Below, in pieces: positions 5,046 through 6,188 of a DNA stretch of 6,188 nucleotides (position 1 is its first letter; every line of letters begins with the position of its first letter). Source of the DNA: an uncultured Ruminococcus sp. (GTDB lineage Bacteria > Bacillota > Clostridia > Oscillospirales > Ruminococcaceae); NCBI GenBank assembly GCA_937898375.1, contig CALEJX010000308.1:1-6188 (forward strand), given 5' to 3'. Made by a program: the position numbers and the translations under genes. The notes beneath the pieces were generated by a model, which ran no database searches, was not told the origin of the DNA, and worked only from the letters and a program-made list of their open reading frames with translations.

Positions 5046-6188
5046 ATGGAACATAATTTTAAATGGAAAAATGACGGCAGAACAAAAGTAATGATCGGCT
5101 GCGGCACCCGCCCTGAGATAATCCGCCTGGCGGCTGTCATAAGAAGATGCCGTGAGTATTTTGATACCTGCGTTGTGTATTACAATCAGAACTGGGACCG
5201 TAACCTCAGTACAGTTTTCTGGGAGGATTTCGAGCTGAAAAACACTTTCGGCGAGTTCGGTCCTGATATACTTGTTCCTGTAGTTGGGGATAATCTTGGC
5301 GTTACCTGCGGAAATATTCTCGGCAGAAGCTATGAACTGCTTTCAGAATTGCAACCTGACGCCTATCTCGTCCTTGGAGATACAAATAGCTGTCTGTCAG
5401 CTATTTCCGCAAAAAGACTGCATATCCCGCTTTTCCATATGGAAGCAGGAAACAGATGTAAGGACGAGTGTCTTCCGGAGGAAACAAATAGAAGAATAGT
5501 TGACGTTATCTCTGACGTAAATCTTTGCTATTCTGAGTTTGCAAGAAAGTATCTTGCTGATACCGGGCTTCCAAAGGAAAGAACATATATGACTGGCTCG
5601 CCTATGGCGGAAGTTCTCCGTGGAAATCTTGATAAAATTCAGGCTTCTGATGTTCTTAACCGTATGGGTCTCGAAAAGGATAAGTATATTCTTCTTTCTG
5701 CGCACAGAGAGGAAAATATCGACACAGAAAAGAACTTTACAAGCCTGTTTACTGCAATAAACGCATTGGCTGAAAAGTACGATATGCCGATTTTGTACTC
5801 CTGCCACCCACGTTCAAAGCACAGACTTGAAAAGAGCGGCTTTAAGCTAGACCCTAGAGTAAGAGTAAATGAGCCTCTTGGCTTCAATGACTATAACTGT
5901 TTGCAGATGAATGCACTTGCTATCGTTTCAGACTCAGGCACACTTCCTGAGGAGAGCAGCTTCTATCTTTCAATAGGTCACCCTATTGCGGCGGTTTGTA
6001 TCCGTACTTCTACTGAACGCCCCGAAGCACTTGAAGCTGGCGACTTTATCCTTGCAGGAATCACAACAAAAGAACTGCTGAATGCCACAGATATGGCTAT
6101 CGAAATGAAGCAGAAAGGCGTCCTCGGAAAGCCGTGTTCTGACTATGTGGACGAAACAGTCTCAATGAAAGTCGTAAGGATCATTCAG
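5046..6188 (+). CDS. capG: CapG-type (WecB family) non-hydrolysing UDP-HexNAc 2-epimerase, 3' end beyond the window
   Basis: Cytoplasmic GT-B-fold epimerase. The CapG/FnlC/WbjD branch inverts C2 of UDP-N-acetyl-6-deoxy-L-talosamine to give UDP-L-FucNAc; general WecB makes UDP-ManNAc. 381 codons are open, with no stop before the edge. Family length suggests that only about a dozen or slightly more residues are missing. Motifs include GTRPEIIRL (20-28), GDTNSCLSAI (111-120, D112), HMEAGNRC (131-138, E133), PEETNRRIVD (144-153, E145), TGSPMAEVL (183-191), SAHREEN (218-224, H220), HPR (254-256), SDSGTLPEESS (295-305) and TERPE (323-327). The acidic and His residues match the catalytic set known from E. 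coli WecB. SDSGTLPEE, in place of the SDSGG form, together with HMEAGNRC, favours the CapG branch, and capE two genes upstream supports it. The loop at 46-51 reads YNQNWD where relatives usually have TGQNYD. The gene follows the acetyltransferase after 39 bases, in the same operon. Confidence 0.92.
   Translation, partial: MEHNFKWKNDGRTKVMIGCGTRPEIIRLAAVIRRCREYFDTCVVYYNQNWDRNLSTVFWEDFELKNTFGEFGPDILVPVVGDNLGVTCGNILGRSYELLSELQPDAYLVLGDTNSCLSAISAKRLHIPLFHMEAGNRCKDECLPEETNRRIVDVISDVNLCYSEFARKYLADTGLPKERTYMTGSPMAEVLRGNLDKIQASDVLNRMGLEKDKYILLSAHREENIDTEKNFTSLFTAINALAEKYDMPILYSCHPRSKHRLEKSGFKLDPRVRVNEPLGFNDYNCLQMNALAIVSDSGTLPEESSFYLSIGHPIAAVCIRTSTERPEALEAGDFILAGITTKELLNATDMAIEMKQKGVLGKPCSDYVDETVSMKVVRIIQ

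Noticed and set aside
5397..5887. Overlapping minus-strand open frames, and a plus-strand 71-codon frame at 5284-5499, inside the epimerase gene
   Set aside because: The epimerase frame from 5046 is continuous and carries every family motif. The others are out-of-frame or antisense shadows.

Overview
The window is part of a cell-surface polysaccharide (capsule/exopolysaccharide) locus. All genes are on the + strand. The protein families (GT4 glycosyltransferase, Wzx-type flippase, hexapeptide acetyltransferases, CapE, CapG), the strong purine-rich Shine-Dalgarno sites and the base composition fit a Gram-positive Clostridia-type member of the Bacillota, such as a Ruminococcaceae or Lachnospiraceae gut or rumen organism. 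That placement is inference; nothing here identifies a species.

Left block (1-3000), very AT-rich: 1-93 is untranslated leader with no gene that I can support. It is followed by an intact GT4-type glycosyltransferase (94-1254), a Wzx-type flippase gene broken in two (1273-2476), and a serine-acetyltransferase-like O-acetyltransferase (2539-3000) whose natural start seems cut off by an in-frame TGA at 2524-2526. Two adjacent damaged genes suggest that this arm is decaying, or survives only in part.

Middle (3001-3460): 460 bases of extremely AT-rich DNA with no intact gene. It holds a weak candidate promoter, a 12-bp palindrome and a short hydrophobic reading frame that may be gene debris. Base composition changes across this stretch: sampled 60-base rows to the left have about 15-32% G+C, and rows to the right about 40-50%.

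Right block (3461-6188): three tightly packed, intact-looking genes with good ribosome sites. They are capE (UDP-GlcNAc 4,6-dehydratase/5-epimerase), a PglD/NeuD-like sugar acetyltransferase, and capG (non-hydrolysing 2-epimerase), which runs off the window end with probably only its last dozen or so codons missing. CapE and CapG are the first and last enzymes of UDP-N-acetyl-L-fucosamine synthesis. The middle enzyme, CapF, is not in the window; an acetyltransferase sits between them instead.

Taken together, the right block would make and perhaps decorate an activated amino sugar. The left block would transfer a sugar, export the lipid-linked repeat unit and O-acetylate it, but its exporter is broken. 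I see no clear new system. The notable features are the decay of the left arm, the mosaic junction and the unusual capE-acetyltransferase-capG order.
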